Assembly: GCF_014651595.1 (NCBI RefSeq)
Contig: NZ_BMXE01000001.1
Location: 868,001 to 932,000 of the forward strand
Length of the DNA stretch: 64,000 nucleotides
Direction: 5' to 3'
From: Pseudovibrio japonicus
GTDB lineage: Bacteria; Pseudomonadota; Alphaproteobacteria; Rhizobiales; Stappiaceae
Each line of letters begins with the position of its first letter. The stretch's first letter is position 1. Positions 26,781-35,483 of the stretch are shown here, piece after piece. The position numbers and the translations under genes are program-made. The notes under the pieces were generated by a model. It ran no database searches, was not told where the DNA came from, and worked only from the letters and a program-made list of their open reading frames with translations.

Positions 26781-27521
26781 TCAGTTGTGGCTTGTCAGGG
26801 AGGCGCGGTATTGGGCTCTGTATTGTGAGGGTGTCAGGCCGACGTGTTTTTTGAAGATGTTCGTGAAGGAGGATGCGTTTTCGTAGCCGACCTGAAAGCT
26901 GATGGAGGTGATGGATTGATTGGAGGAGCGAAGCAGGTCCAGCGCTTTGTCCAGCCGCATTTCCAGTTGCAGCTGTTTTGGGGATTTGCCGAAGGATGCT
27001 TTCAGTTTCTTTTGCAGGCTGCTGACCGAGTACCCTTCCTCCCTCGCAAGCTCCGAGATTTTTGTGCGTGCGGTGAGCTGTTCTTTGACGCTGTGTAGTC
27101 TTTCGCCAGCTGCAGTTGCTTCTGTTCCTCTGCCTGTTGCCAGTTCGAGGGCGGTGTTTAGGATAGACGAGGCGCCAACAGCGTCGGACTTGAACGTATC
27201 AGTGAGTGACGCAACAAAGTTCAGGTAGTTGAGCGCGAGGGGGGACAGATCAAGCTGGCTGTCGTGGGCATTGCGAAAGAAGCGGGAGACGGCAGCTTTG
27301 TCGCTCACGTCGATGATGAGGAAACGGCTGCCGGAAGTGGTTTCGCTATCGTGCAAGGTTTCAGGTGCGATGAGGCCGACAGAGCCGACCTTCAGCTCCC
27401 TGAAGCGGCCTCCAATCTCGATATTCATCTCGCCGTGAAGCGGAATAACGGCCTGTGCGAACGCGTGGCGGTGCCCGAGTTCCAACCGGTCATATTCGCG
27501 GATAACAGCTTGAAACGACAT
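26781..27521 (-). CDS. AraC family transcriptional regulator
   Basis: The 246-residue protein has an N-terminal cupin-like sensor with FAQAVIPLHGEMNIEIGG, followed by a C-terminal pair of helix-turn-helix motifs. The second contains ITSISFQVGYENASSFTNIF and ends HVGLTPSQYR, the AraC signature. It is transcribed towards the Cds1-like gene, 187 bases away, and diverges from an EamA exporter, so either may be its target. The ligand is not predictable. Confidence 0.88.
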   Translation of the reverse strand: MSFQAVIREYDRLELGHRHAFAQAVIPLHGEMNIEIGGRFRELKVGSVGLIAPETLHDSETTSGSRFLIIDVSDKAAVSRFFRNAHDSQLDLSPLALNYLNFVASLTDTFKSDAVGASSILNTALELATGRGTEATAAGERLHSVKEQLTARTKISELAREEGYSVSSLQKKLKASFGKSPKQLQLEMRLDKALDLLRSSNQSITSISFQVGYENASSFTNIFKKHVGLTPSQYRAQYRASLTSHN

Positions 27522-27751
27522 GTTCTGCTTCCAGATCTCAACTCATCGTGCGGGTGCTTGTTACGCTGACAGCTCCATAAGGGATACAGCGTAGGCCCAC
27601 AAATCTCAAAAAGAAAATCAATTTCCTGATTTGCCTAAGTGTAAATGGTCGGTGATGGGGCATGATCTGCGCTGCTCTGCCGGGAGCTTCAGAACGGCAG
27701 TGGAATCTTTTGGGGCAACTGGCCCCTCGTTTGTGCAGGCGGAATTATTAC

Positions 27752-28642
27752 ATGTTACAGAACCAGAGAGCAGGCAAGACAAACGCTGCGACTATGATTG
27801 GGAGCATCTCTGTTATCTTATGGGGTACTCTTGCGGTCCTCACGAAACTTACGGGGGATCAGTTTCCTCCGTTCCAGCTGTTGGCTATGACGTTTACGGT
27901 CGCCACGCTCATACTCTCCGGTAAGTTGCTGAGCGGGAGGGCTGATCTGCGTTCGGCCTTCAAGATACCATTCTCCGCCTGGCTGCTGGGTGTGGGGGGA
28001 TTGTTTGGGTTTCATGCGCTTTATTTCGTTGCATTGCAGAATGCGCCTGCGGTTGAAGCCGGGTTGATTGCGTATATCTGGCCGCTTCTCATCGTACTCT
28101 TTTCCGCGTTTTTGCCCGGTGAAATGATCAGTAAACGGCATATTTCGGGGGCATTTATTGCGCTGGCTGGCTATTGGGTTCTGCTGGGCTGGGGCACTAC
28201 TGCGGGCAATCTACAGTGGGAGTATATGGTCGGTTATATGGCCGCTGCGGGGTGCGCGTTGATCTGGTCCAGCTACTCCGTGCTGAGCCGTTTGATCAAG
28301 AGCACCTCCTCTGATGCGGTGATCGGCTATTGCGCTTTGACCTCCGTATTGGGCTGGCTCTCGCATTTCCTCTGGGAGACAACAGCTGTTCCTGCCAATC
28401 TGACTCAGGTCATTGCTGTGATTGGCTTAGGTTTGGGGCCAGTCGGGATCGCGTTTTATACGTGGGATTTTGGGGTCAAGCACGGCAATGTTCAGCTGCT
28501 CGGCGTGCTGGCCTATGGGGCACCACTGATCTCGACACTGCTGCTGATCGTGTTTGGTGAAGGGACTCTTGCAGCCAATATTGTGGTCGCTGCGCTTGCT
28601 ATTGCAGGTGGTTCACTGATTGCGGCGAAGCGGACGGCTTAG
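27752..28642 (+). CDS. EamA family DMT transporter, YddG-like
   Basis: The protein is about 296 residues with ten predicted transmembrane helices in two EamA repeats, as in drug/metabolite exporters. GFHALYFVALQNAPAVEAGL and YIWPLLIVLFSAFLPGE resemble the aromatic amino acid exporter YddG group. An upstream frame from 27662 is spurious; the ATG at 27752 or the one at 27794 are the likely starts. It is divergent from the AraC gene. Export of an amino acid or metabolite is likely but the substrate is unknown. Confidence 0.8.
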   Translation: MLQNQRAGKTNAATMIGSISVILWGTLAVLTKLTGDQFPPFQLLAMTFTVATLILSGKLLSGRADLRSAFKIPFSAWLLGVGGLFGFHALYFVALQNAPAVEAGLIAYIWPLLIVLFSAFLPGEMISKRHISGAFIALAGYWVLLGWGTTAGNLQWEYMVGYMAAAGCALIWSSYSVLSRLIKSTSSDAVIGYCALTSVLGWLSHFLWETTAVPANLTQVIAVIGLGLGPVGIAFYTWDFGVKHGNVQLLGVLAYGAPLISTLLLIVFGEGTLAANIVVAALAIAGGSLIAAKRTA

Positions 28643-28664
28643 GAGGGGCTGTAAAGCAAGTGCC

Positions 28665-29654
28665 TCATTTGTTTTTCATCTTTATGATCAGTGTTGCAGC
28701 TTCTATCTTGGCGAGGTTCAGCTGCTCTGTAGTCAGCACTTTTGCCACTTCCTCTCGTCTTTGTAGTGCCGTTGCGCTGCCAGATGTTGCCGCCAGCGAA
28801 AGCCAGGCATATGCGGATTTGTAATCCTGCGGCATTCCCATGCCGGTTGCATGGAGGGCCCCCAGATTGATCTGCGCGGGAACATGCCCCTGCGTCGCTG
28901 CCATGCGCAACCATATTGCGGCTTCGAGATAGTCTTGCTCTACACCCTGCCCATTGGCGAGCATGATGCCAAGATTAAGCTGGCTGGTCGCATTGCCTTG
29001 TTCTGCTGATAGCCGGTACCATCTTGCAGCTTCGGTGAAATCCTGCTGCACACCGTTGCCCTTCTGGTACAAGAAACCCAGATTAAGTTGAGCAACCTCA
29101 AAACCTTGTTCGGCAGCGAGGCGATAAAAGTTTGCTGCCTCGCGGTAGTTTTGTAGCACTCCGCGGCCCTCGGCATACATAGTTCCAAGATTGGTCTGCG
29201 CAGCCACATCACCTTGCTTGGCTGCCAAATGATAGTATCTAACTGCCTCAGCATAGTTCTGCGGAAAGCCAAATCCCTTTTCGTGCATGAGGCCGAGATT
29301 ATATTGTGCCTCGGCTAACCCCTGCTCCGCCGCCAAGCGATACCAATTTGCAGCTCTTTCATAATCCTGCTGTCCGTCAACCCCGAGGAAGTTCATAGCT
29401 CCTAAGGTGTTTTGTGCTCTCGCGTGGCCCTCGTCTGCTGCAAGACGATACCACTCAACAGCTTCAGCGAGGTTCTTCTCAAAAACCACGCCACGTGCGT
29501 ACAAACTCCCCATGAGGAAATAGAAGTCGACCTGCGCACGCCGCATCTCCTCCTCCACCCTTTGCAGGTGAGGTTCAGGTACATGGAATACCGAAAGCCC
29601 CAGTACAGAGGCTAAAATGGCACCCAATACCATTATCAGATAGGCGCGCTGCAT
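28665..29654 (-). CDS. Sel1-repeat protein (seven repeats)
   Basis: The 329-residue protein begins with an N-terminal hydrophobic segment (MQRAYLIMVLGAILASVL), which may be a signal anchor. It then has about seven Sel1-like repeats of roughly 36 residues, with the pattern AxWYRLAAxxGxAxAQxNLG repeated throughout. Sel1 proteins are alpha-solenoid scaffolds for protein interactions, often at the envelope. The frame begins at 29687, but the ATG at 29654 has AGGAAG immediately upstream. A longer paralogue lies just upstream. The ligand or partner is unknown. Confidence 0.8.
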   Translation of the reverse strand: MQRAYLIMVLGAILASVLGLSVFHVPEPHLQRVEEEMRRAQVDFYFLMGSLYARGVVFEKNLAEAVEWYRLAADEGHARAQNTLGAMNFLGVDGQQDYERAANWYRLAAEQGLAEAQYNLGLMHEKGFGFPQNYAEAVRYYHLAAKQGDVAAQTNLGTMYAEGRGVLQNYREAANFYRLAAEQGFEVAQLNLGFLYQKGNGVQQDFTEAARWYRLSAEQGNATSQLNLGIMLANGQGVEQDYLEAAIWLRMAATQGHVPAQINLGALHATGMGMPQDYKSAYAWLSLAATSGSATALQRREEVAKVLTTEQLNLAKIEAATLIIKMKNK

Positions 29655-29858
29655 GTTTTCTTCCTGAATCAAACATTTGAAATGCAACCAGACTCAGACT
29701 CAACAAGAGCAATAGTAAACACAGCAGATATAAGCGCTATCGGAGGAAAGGCAGGGCAGAATTTTACATTGTTAATCCCTCTTTCCCTGGAAGAAGGTCT
29801 TTTCTAACACAGCGTTTGATGAAGGCAGGAACTTAAAGGACGTAACGAAGCTAGAGCC

Positions 29859-31172
29859 TCATTCGCTTTTCATCTTAGCAAGAAATTCTGCTGCTTCCTG
29901 CTTAGCTTCGTTAAACTCCTGTAATGTAAGTTCCTGTGCGATTTTGTTCATATTTTGCAGAGCGTTATCGCTTCCGCTCGCTGCAGCGATTGAGAACCAA
30001 ACGTATGCACGCTTAAAGTCCTGTTGCACAATCCTGCCTTGTACAAATAGTATTCCCAGAGCATTTTGTGCTTTGAAGTCGCCTCGCTCTGCTGCAAGCC
30101 ACCAAAACTTTTGCGCTTCTGCGTCACTCTGAGGAACACCTTGACCGTCAGCAAATGACTTCCCAAGATTATAGAGCGCACCAGCGTGGTTTTGCTCAGC
30201 AGCAAGCAGATACCATTCGTTTGCTTTGACTTGGTCCTTGTGGATTCCGCGACCGTCATCATACATCATCCCAAGGTGAAACTGCGCTTCGGCTAAACCC
30301 TGTTCTGCTGCAAGACGAAACAAATTCACTGCCTTAACATCATCTTTTGCAACACCCTCTCCATACAGATATTTGCGTCCAAGATTAAACTGGGCATATC
30401 TATGACTTTGCGCAGCAGCAAGGCGCCACCATTTCATTGCATCAGCATAACTCTTTGGTACGCCTTCGCCATGATCATACATCACACCAAGGTTCACCTG
30501 CGCGTCAGCATACCCATTATCCGCCGCAAGGCGGTACCATTTGATTGCTTCGTTCTTATCTTCGGGTACACCGATGCCGTAGTTGTAAAGTAACCCGAGA
30601 TTATGTTGAGCAACGATGTGTCCTTGTGCTGCAGCTAGAAACCACAACTCTCTTGCAGTCTCCAAGTTCTGCGGGACGCCCTGCGCAAGGTAGTACATTT
30701 TTCCCAGATTGTACCACGCAGCCATCTCTCCGGCATCAGCTGCCAACCGGTACCACTTTACAGCTTCACCGTAATCTTGCGGCACACCTTGTCCAACTTC
30801 ATACATGGTACCTAGGTTGTTTTGTGCAAAACCGTTTTGTTGTTCAGCAGCTAGGCGATACCACGCAATTGCTTGTGTGTAGTCTTGAGGAACTCCCTGA
30901 CCATTCTTGTACATCGTCCCCAAACTGAACTGGGCACTAGCATTTCCCTGATCTGCAGCCAACCGAAACCACTTTAACGCCTTAGCATAGTCTTTTGGGA
31001 CTTCCTTCCCATCAAAATACATCTCGCCAAGCCGTACTTGGGAATCAGCCCCCCCACCCTTGGCCAATGCCAAGGTAGTTTCAAAGTTACCGGCAAAGAC
31101 GTGAGAAGAATGGAGGCATACAATGAAGACGAGCCATGCCTGCATTATGATTTTTTGATAACGGAAATGCAT
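29859..31172 (-). CDS. Secreted Sel1-repeat protein (ten repeats)
   Basis: The 437-residue protein opens with a probable signal peptide (MQAWLVFIVCLHSSHVFAG after nine residues), and carries about ten Sel1-like repeats with the same WYRLAAxxGxAxAQ core as the neighbouring paralogue. The N-terminal reading frames of the pair resemble each other (MHF...MQxA.L), so the duplication includes the leader. Sel1 repeats make an alpha-solenoid; a periplasmic scaffold is likely. The start could instead be the internal ATG at 31145. Neither has a clear Shine-Dalgarno sequence. Confidence 0.78.
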   Translation of the reverse strand: MHFRYQKIIMQAWLVFIVCLHSSHVFAGNFETTLALAKGGGADSQVRLGEMYFDGKEVPKDYAKALKWFRLAADQGNASAQFSLGTMYKNGQGVPQDYTQAIAWYRLAAEQQNGFAQNNLGTMYEVGQGVPQDYGEAVKWYRLAADAGEMAAWYNLGKMYYLAQGVPQNLETARELWFLAAAQGHIVAQHNLGLLYNYGIGVPEDKNEAIKWYRLAADNGYADAQVNLGVMYDHGEGVPKSYADAMKWWRLAAAQSHRYAQFNLGRKYLYGEGVAKDDVKAVNLFRLAAEQGLAEAQFHLGMMYDDGRGIHKDQVKANEWYLLAAEQNHAGALYNLGKSFADGQGVPQSDAEAQKFWWLAAERGDFKAQNALGILFVQGRIVQQDFKRAYVWFSIAAASGSDNALQNMNKIAQELTLQEFNEAKQEAAEFLAKMKSE

Positions 31173-31237
31173 AATTCTAATACTCTAAACCTCAACTAAT
31201 GATTCAAAGCATAACTCAGTTAAGGCGCGGGCTCCAT

Positions 31238-31699
31238 TTAATCCCTCTTTCCCTGAAAGAACGTCTTCAGCATTGCGGCTGCATCGGTTTCGGCTAGACC
31301 GGAGTAGACGTCGGGGGTGTGGTGGCAGGTGGGGGAGGAGTAGAAGCGGACGCCGTGGTCTACGCCGCCGCCTTTGGCGTCCCCTGCCCCGTAATAGAGC
31401 CTGCGGATGCGGGCAAAGGAAATTGCAGCTGCACACATTGGGCATGGTTCCAGCGTCACGTAAAGATCGCAGCCTTCCAGTCGCTGGGAGCCGAGCTGCT
31501 TTCCCGCTTCGCGAATAGCCAGCACCTCTGCATGGGCGGTCGGGTCGTTCAGCTCCAGCGTGCGGTTGCCAGCAGATGAGAGAACTTCTCCATCCTTGAC
31601 GACAACGCAGCCAATGGGAACTTCGCCGCGCGTTTCTGCTGCGCGGGCTTCCTCCAGCGCCAGATCCATATAGTCGGACTTCAATGTGGGTGTCTTCAT
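31238..31699 (-). CDS. tadA: tRNA adenosine(34) deaminase TadA
   Basis: The 153-residue zinc enzyme converts A34 to inosine in tRNA-Arg(ACG), allowing wobble decoding. The HAEV motif supplies the Zn-ligand His and catalytic Glu, and PCPMC supplies the two Cys ligands. GDAKGGGVDHG follows as in TadA. The frame extends further upstream to 31768, but the ATG at 31699 gives the usual N terminus. The gene faces away from the pseudouridine synthase gene across a 481-base gap. Confidence 0.93.
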   Translation of the reverse strand: MKTPTLKSDYMDLALEEARAAETRGEVPIGCVVVKDGEVLSSAGNRTLELNDPTAHAEVLAIREAGKQLGSQRLEGCDLYVTLEPCPMCAAAISFARIRRLYYGAGDAKGGGVDHGVRFYSSPTCHHTPDVYSGLAETDAAAMLKTFFQGKRD

Positions 31700-32180
31700 G
31701 TGCGTCAAGCTAGTGCGTCTGGCGGAGAAGTGGAAGCCAGTTTTTGCGAGAAAGACCCGCAAAACCAAAGATAACGTGGTGCATCACGCTCAGTTTGCCA
31801 GCCAGCCGCTTTTTGTTCTGCCCCCAACCCAAGATCGTTTGTCAATGAGGCTGAGTGGTTGATTTCGCAAAATTGAAAAAAAAACCATCATCTGCTTTTG
31901 CCCCTTTGCCAACGGGCGCCGGTTAGGTTATGACCGTGCCTAGAACACGCCCGCGTTTTGAATGTATTCACGCGGCGTGGTCCGACTTCTTTTCTTTTGA
32001 GCGAATTCTTGTCGTCTGATTGGATCCAATCAAACCGAATGCGCTCTAACGACATTCGAATATTGTGTGGCATCTGACAGACTGCTGGCCAGCCAAGGCG
32101 GTGACGCCTATGTGTGCTTATCCAGTGTATCTGTGCAGAGTGTAGAAAGTTAAAGGCCCCGGTTCGCCGGGCAAGAGCCA
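31700..32180 (+). other. Intergenic region between tadA and the rluB-like gene
   Basis: This divergent gap of 481 bases has no convincing reading frame. It includes a perfect 16-base palindrome at 32017-32032, and a GGCCCCGG/CCGGGC segment just ahead of the pseudouridine synthase start that may fold over the start. No RNA family recognised. Confidence 0.4.
32017..32032. repeat. 16-base perfect palindrome
   Basis: TGATTGGATCCAATCA is self-complementary throughout and is followed by ACCGAATGCGCTCTA. The latter resembles tail segments of rhizobial intergenic repeats. It may be an operator or a remnant of such a repeat. Confidence 0.5.
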
Positions 32181-34154
32181 ATGAAAAACAGCGGTAAAAA
32201 ACCAACTAGCTCCCCCCGCAAATCCGGCGAGCAGACCAAGAAATCCTCCGGCGAAAAAAAACAGAACCAGACAGTGACCGTTTCGGGCGAACGCATTGCC
32301 AAGGCAATGGCACGTGCTGGTCTGTGCTCTCGCCGTGAAGCTGAAACCTGGATTGAAGCAGGCCGTGTCAGCGTGAATGGCAAAGTGCTGGACACCCCAG
32401 CTGTTACCGTGACCCAGAAGGACAAGGTTATCGTTGACGGCAAGCCTTTGCCGACCCGCGAACGAACCCGTCTGTGGCTCTTCCATAAACCACGGGGCAC
32501 GGTCACCACCAACAAAGACCCTGAGGGCCGTAAGACTGTCTTTGACATTCTGCCAGCTGACATGCCGCGTGTCGTTACTGTTGGCCGTCTGGACATCAAC
32601 ACCGAAGGTCTGCTGCTGTTGACCAATGACGGTGGTCTTTCCCGTGTGATTGAATTGCCTGCCACTGGCTGGCTGCGCCGCTACCGTGTGCGCGCTTATG
32701 GCAAGGTGACTCAAGAGCAGCTGGATGCACTGAAAGACGGTGTTGCTATTGACGGTGTTCTTTATGGCGCTATTGAAGCGACGCTGGACACTGAAAAGGG
32801 TGACAATGTTTGGCTGACCATTGGCCTGCGCGAAGGTAAGAACCGCGAAGTTAAGCGTATTCTTGAACACCTTGATCTTTCCGTGAACCGCTTGATCCGT
32901 ATCTCCTTTGGCCCGTTCCAGCTGGGCGACCTTGGTGACAGCGAGGTACAGGAAATCCGTGGCCGCGTGCTGCGCGATCAGCTGGGCGAACGCCTTGTTT
33001 CTGAAGCCGATCTGGACTTTGACGCACCTATCGTCAACCAGATGGATACCCGTACGAGCAAGCAAGCCGAACAGAAGAAAAAGAGAAAGTCTTCTGGCGG
33101 AGCTGGTGCTGGCTGGATCAGCGCCAAGGATGCGGCGGCTGTTCTTGCCAAGAACAAAACAAAACCCGTGCGTCAGGACAGAGACAAGAAGGATGGCGAG
33201 GGCTCTGAGCAGAACCCGTTTGGTGGCCGCAAGCGCGTTGGCGTGAAGCCAACCTTTGGCGAGCGCAAGTCATTCGGTGACCGTGACCGCGGCGAGCGTA
33301 AGTCATTTGGCGACCGGGATCGCGGTGAGCGTAAGTCGTTCGGTGATCGTGATCGTCAGGCTGGCCCATCGCGTTATGGCAGCAACGAACGTGGTTCATA
33401 CGGCAAACCTCGCCGTGTCTTCAGTGCTGATGGCAGCGTAGATACCTACACTCCAAGTTTTGACGAAGACGATAGCAGGCAGAGCGCTGCAAAGCGCAAG
33501 CCAGAAGAGCGTCGTTTTGGCACCCGCACCAAACGCGGTGATTTCGACGTTGCCCATGGCGGCAAAAAACGCACGGCTGAGGCAGATGCTCCAAAACGTG
33601 ACGACCGTCGCGGTGGTGGCTTCAACCCGGCAGACAATGCGCGCTATTCCGGCGATACCGGTCCAACACCAGGTGAGCGTCGCTTCTCAAACCGTCGCTC
33701 CCGCGATGATGCGCCCTCCGATGAAAAGCGCGGCGGCTTCAATAAGGGACCTCGCGGCGATAAGCGTGACGGTGGTCGTGACGGCGATAAGCGTGGCTTC
33801 AGCAAAGGTCCACGTGAAGGTGGCCGTGATGGCGACAAGCGCGGCTTTAGCAAAGGACCACGCGAGGGTGGCCGTGATGGCGGCAAGCCGGGCTTCAGCA
33901 AAGGTCCACGCGAGGGTGGCCGTGATGGCGACAAGCGTGGCTTCAGCAAAGGTCCACGCGAAGGTGGCCGTGATGGCGACAAGCGTGGCTTCAGCAAAGG
34001 TCCGCGCGAAGGTGGCCGTGATGGTGGCAAGCCGGGCTTCAGCAAAGGCCCACGTTCTGGTAAGAACTTTGGTGGAGATAAAGCGCGCGGTGGTCGCCCA
34101 GGTGGTGATCGTTCTGGCGCACCTCGCGGAAACAAGGGTGGCAAGAGATCGTGA
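32181..34154 (+). CDS. RluB-type 23S rRNA pseudouridine synthase with long repetitive basic tail
   Basis: The N-terminal 290 residues are a standard RsuA/RluB pseudouridine synthase. There is an S4 RNA-binding domain ([18 protein letters not shown], residues 37-54), then the catalytic Asp138 in [17 protein letters not shown]. The remaining ~365 residues are low-complexity, rich in Gly, Arg, Lys and Asp. They include an 11-residue unit [11 protein letters not shown] (three copies) and a 16-residue unit [16 protein letters not shown] (six copies). Such tails may bind rRNA or DEAD-box helicases, by analogy to other RGG-like tails. It is followed by rsmD with a one-base overlap of stop and GTG start. 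The target nucleotide is inferred from family. Confidence 0.88.
   Translation: MKNSGKKPTSSPRKSGEQTKKSSGEKKQNQTVTVSGERIAKAMARAGLCSRREAETWIEAGRVSVNGKVLDTPAVTVTQKDKVIVDGKPLPTRERTRLWLFHKPRGTVTTNKDPEGRKTVFDILPADMPRVVTVGRLDINTEGLLLLTNDGGLSRVIELPATGWLRRYRVRAYGKVTQEQLDALKDGVAIDGVLYGAIEATLDTEKGDNVWLTIGLREGKNREVKRILEHLDLSVNRLIRISFGPFQLGDLGDSEVQEIRGRVLRDQLGERLVSEADLDFDAPIVNQMDTRTSKQAEQKKKRKSSGGAGAGWISAKDAAAVLAKNKTKPVRQDRDKKDGEGSEQNPFGGRKRVGVKPTFGERKSFGDRDRGERKSFGDRDRGERKSFGDRDRQAGPSRYGSNERGSYGKPRRVFSADGSVDTYTPSFDEDDSRQSAAKRKPEERRFGTRTKRGDFDVAHGGKKRTAEADAPKRDDRRGGGFNPADNARYSGDTGPTPGERRFSNRRSRDDAPSDEKRGGFNKGPRGDKRDGGRDGDKRGFSKGPREGGRDGDKRGFSKGPREGGRDGGKPGFSKGPREGGRDGDKRGFSKGPREGGRDGDKRGFSKGPREGGRDGGKPGFSKGPRSGKNFGGDKARGGRPGGDRSGAPRGNKGGKRS
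33258..33356 (+). repeat. Tandem 33-base repeat within the pseudouridine synthase gene, three copies
   Basis: Three consecutive units at 33258, 33291 and 33324 encode [11 protein letters not shown]. The third positions differ between copies, so the repeat is kept at protein level. Confidence 0.85.
33783..34070 (+). repeat. Tandem 48-base repeat within the pseudouridine synthase gene, six copies
   Basis: Units begin at 33783, 33831, 33879, 33927, 33975 and 34023, each encoding [16 protein letters not shown] or a close variant (GGKPGF in copies three and six; the sixth ends differently). A degenerate copy precedes them. The alternation of GDKR and GGKP copies suggests a higher-order unit of three copies was duplicated. 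Confidence 0.9.
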
Positions 34155-34711
34155 GAATTGTTGCTGGACGCTTCCGGGGAACTGCACTCGCTACGCCCAA
34201 GACACAAAATACACGGCCTACCAGTGACCGGATGAGAGAGACCATTTTCAATGTGCTCGCTCATTCCTACGGCAATCCGGTTCAGGACGCTCGCGTTCTG
34301 GACCTGTTTGCAGGGACCGGCGCGCTTGGTCTGGAGGCCATGAGCCGCGGCGGGAAGTACTGCGTGTTTGTTGAGGACGCAGTTGAGCCGCGTGGTTTGA
34401 TCCGCCGGAATGTGGAGACCACAGGTTTGATGGGCGCCACAAAAATTCTACGACGGGATGCGACCTCGCTCGGTCAGGTGGGCACCATGGCACCGTTCGA
34501 TCTGGTGTTTCTGGATCCTCCTTACCGCAACGAGCTGGGCGAGAAGGCTCTGGCGAGTGCTGCGGCAGGTGGCTGGCTCAACGCAGGCGCGCTTTGCATC
34601 TGGGAAGAGGATGCAAGTGTTTCGCCGGTGATCCCCGATGGATTTGAGGGCTTGGATGCGCGCCATGCAGGCGACAGTCAGATCCTCGTTGTGCGGTACA
34701 CCGGCATGTAG
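34151..34711 (+). CDS. rsmD: 16S rRNA (guanine(966)-N2)-methyltransferase RsmD
   Basis: The 186-residue SAM-dependent enzyme methylates G966 of 16S rRNA. It starts with [17 protein letters not shown], contains [16 protein letters not shown], the SAM motif [17 protein letters not shown], and the catalytic DPPY in [13 protein letters not shown]. All are RsmD signatures. The GTG start overlaps the preceding gene's stop, so the pseudouridine synthase and RsmD are co-translated, joining two rRNA-modification activities. A strong terminator follows. Confidence 0.95.
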   Translation: MRIVAGRFRGTALATPKTQNTRPTSDRMRETIFNVLAHSYGNPVQDARVLDLFAGTGALGLEAMSRGGKYCVFVEDAVEPRGLIRRNVETTGLMGATKILRRDATSLGQVGTMAPFDLVFLDPPYRNELGEKALASAAAGGWLNAGALCIWEEDASVSPVIPDGFEGLDARHAGDSQILVVRYTGM

Positions 34712-34739
34712 GCCAGAGGGCCATATATATAATGAGTAA

Positions 34740-34780
34740 CAAAAGGCCTTCCCGGTACGGTTTCGGGAAGGCCTTTTTTG
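34740..34780 (+). terminator. Terminator of the rRNA-modification operon
   Basis: AAAAGGCCTTCCCG and CGGGAAGGCCTTTTTT form a long stem after rsmD, followed by TTG. It is near-symmetric and could act in both directions. Confidence 0.9.
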
Positions 34781-35483
34781 TTGGGCTGATGGTCCTCCTC
34801 CCCGCCCCCCCTGTGGTGCCGGTTTGTTGGGGCGGTGAACAGCGCCACTTCTGGGCCGAGTCGTACTGCGAGGAGCGGGCGGGCGGGCTGAGGCTGGGGT
34901 GTTTGTGGCGGATCGGGTCTGAAGTGGTACCTGCGACGTGAAATGTGAGGATCTACGCGAGCGCGGCTCACACTTCACATAGGAACGCGTCAAACCTCAA
35001 AAGAACGCAGAATTCCCCAAAACAGCGCAAACAAGCCAATTACCACTAATACTTGCTAATACTACCACTATACTTATCAGGGAATTTGGCTTTATCCTGA
35101 TACTGGCCGCACTCTAGGCTTTGATTCGAGAGACGCAGGTTGCATATAAGAGTGCCTTTGGAATCTATGTAGCGGCTTTTTAATGAACAATAACAGGTAC
35201 TTAATTCGCTAAAATGTACCCCTATATTTAGTTTGTAACATCTACCTATTTAGGGGGAAAAGCGTTGCAGGAATGAAACAGCAGTTTCGATTAGCTTGAT
35301 AACTCTACGTTATTTTGAGAGTTATTGTTGCATCTATAAGGATGTACTGGCATCAATTGCTGCAGGGAATTCGCGTACACAAAAATAAAATCAGTTTTGC
35401 TTAGGCAGCACTGGGCCGCCTTAAGTAGTTTTGTCTATTAACCTTGTTTGAGGAGTGGGTTTCAACCCGATAGGAGTCGAATT
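34781..35483 (+). other. Long non-coding region upstream of the porin gene
   Basis: The first 170 bases are GC-rich; the rest is AT-rich, unlike the coding neighbours. GTGAAATGTGAG (34939-34950) and CTCACACTTCAC (34967-34978) form an imperfect inverted repeat with one mismatch. No coding frame or known riboswitch is visible. Length and composition suggest a regulated promoter and long 5' leader for the porin. Confidence 0.45.

Noticed and set aside
32118-33065. Antisense frame over the pseudouridine synthase gene
   Set aside because: It overlaps the conserved catalytic domain on the other strand, and is a shadow.
33460-34264. Overlapping repetitive frames on both strands across the 48-base repeats
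   Set aside because: They follow from the periodic, GC-rich repeat and change with frame. The plus-strand gene has a conserved core.
34732-34941. 69-codon frame after rsmD
   Set aside because: It begins at the rsmD terminator and has no family match.
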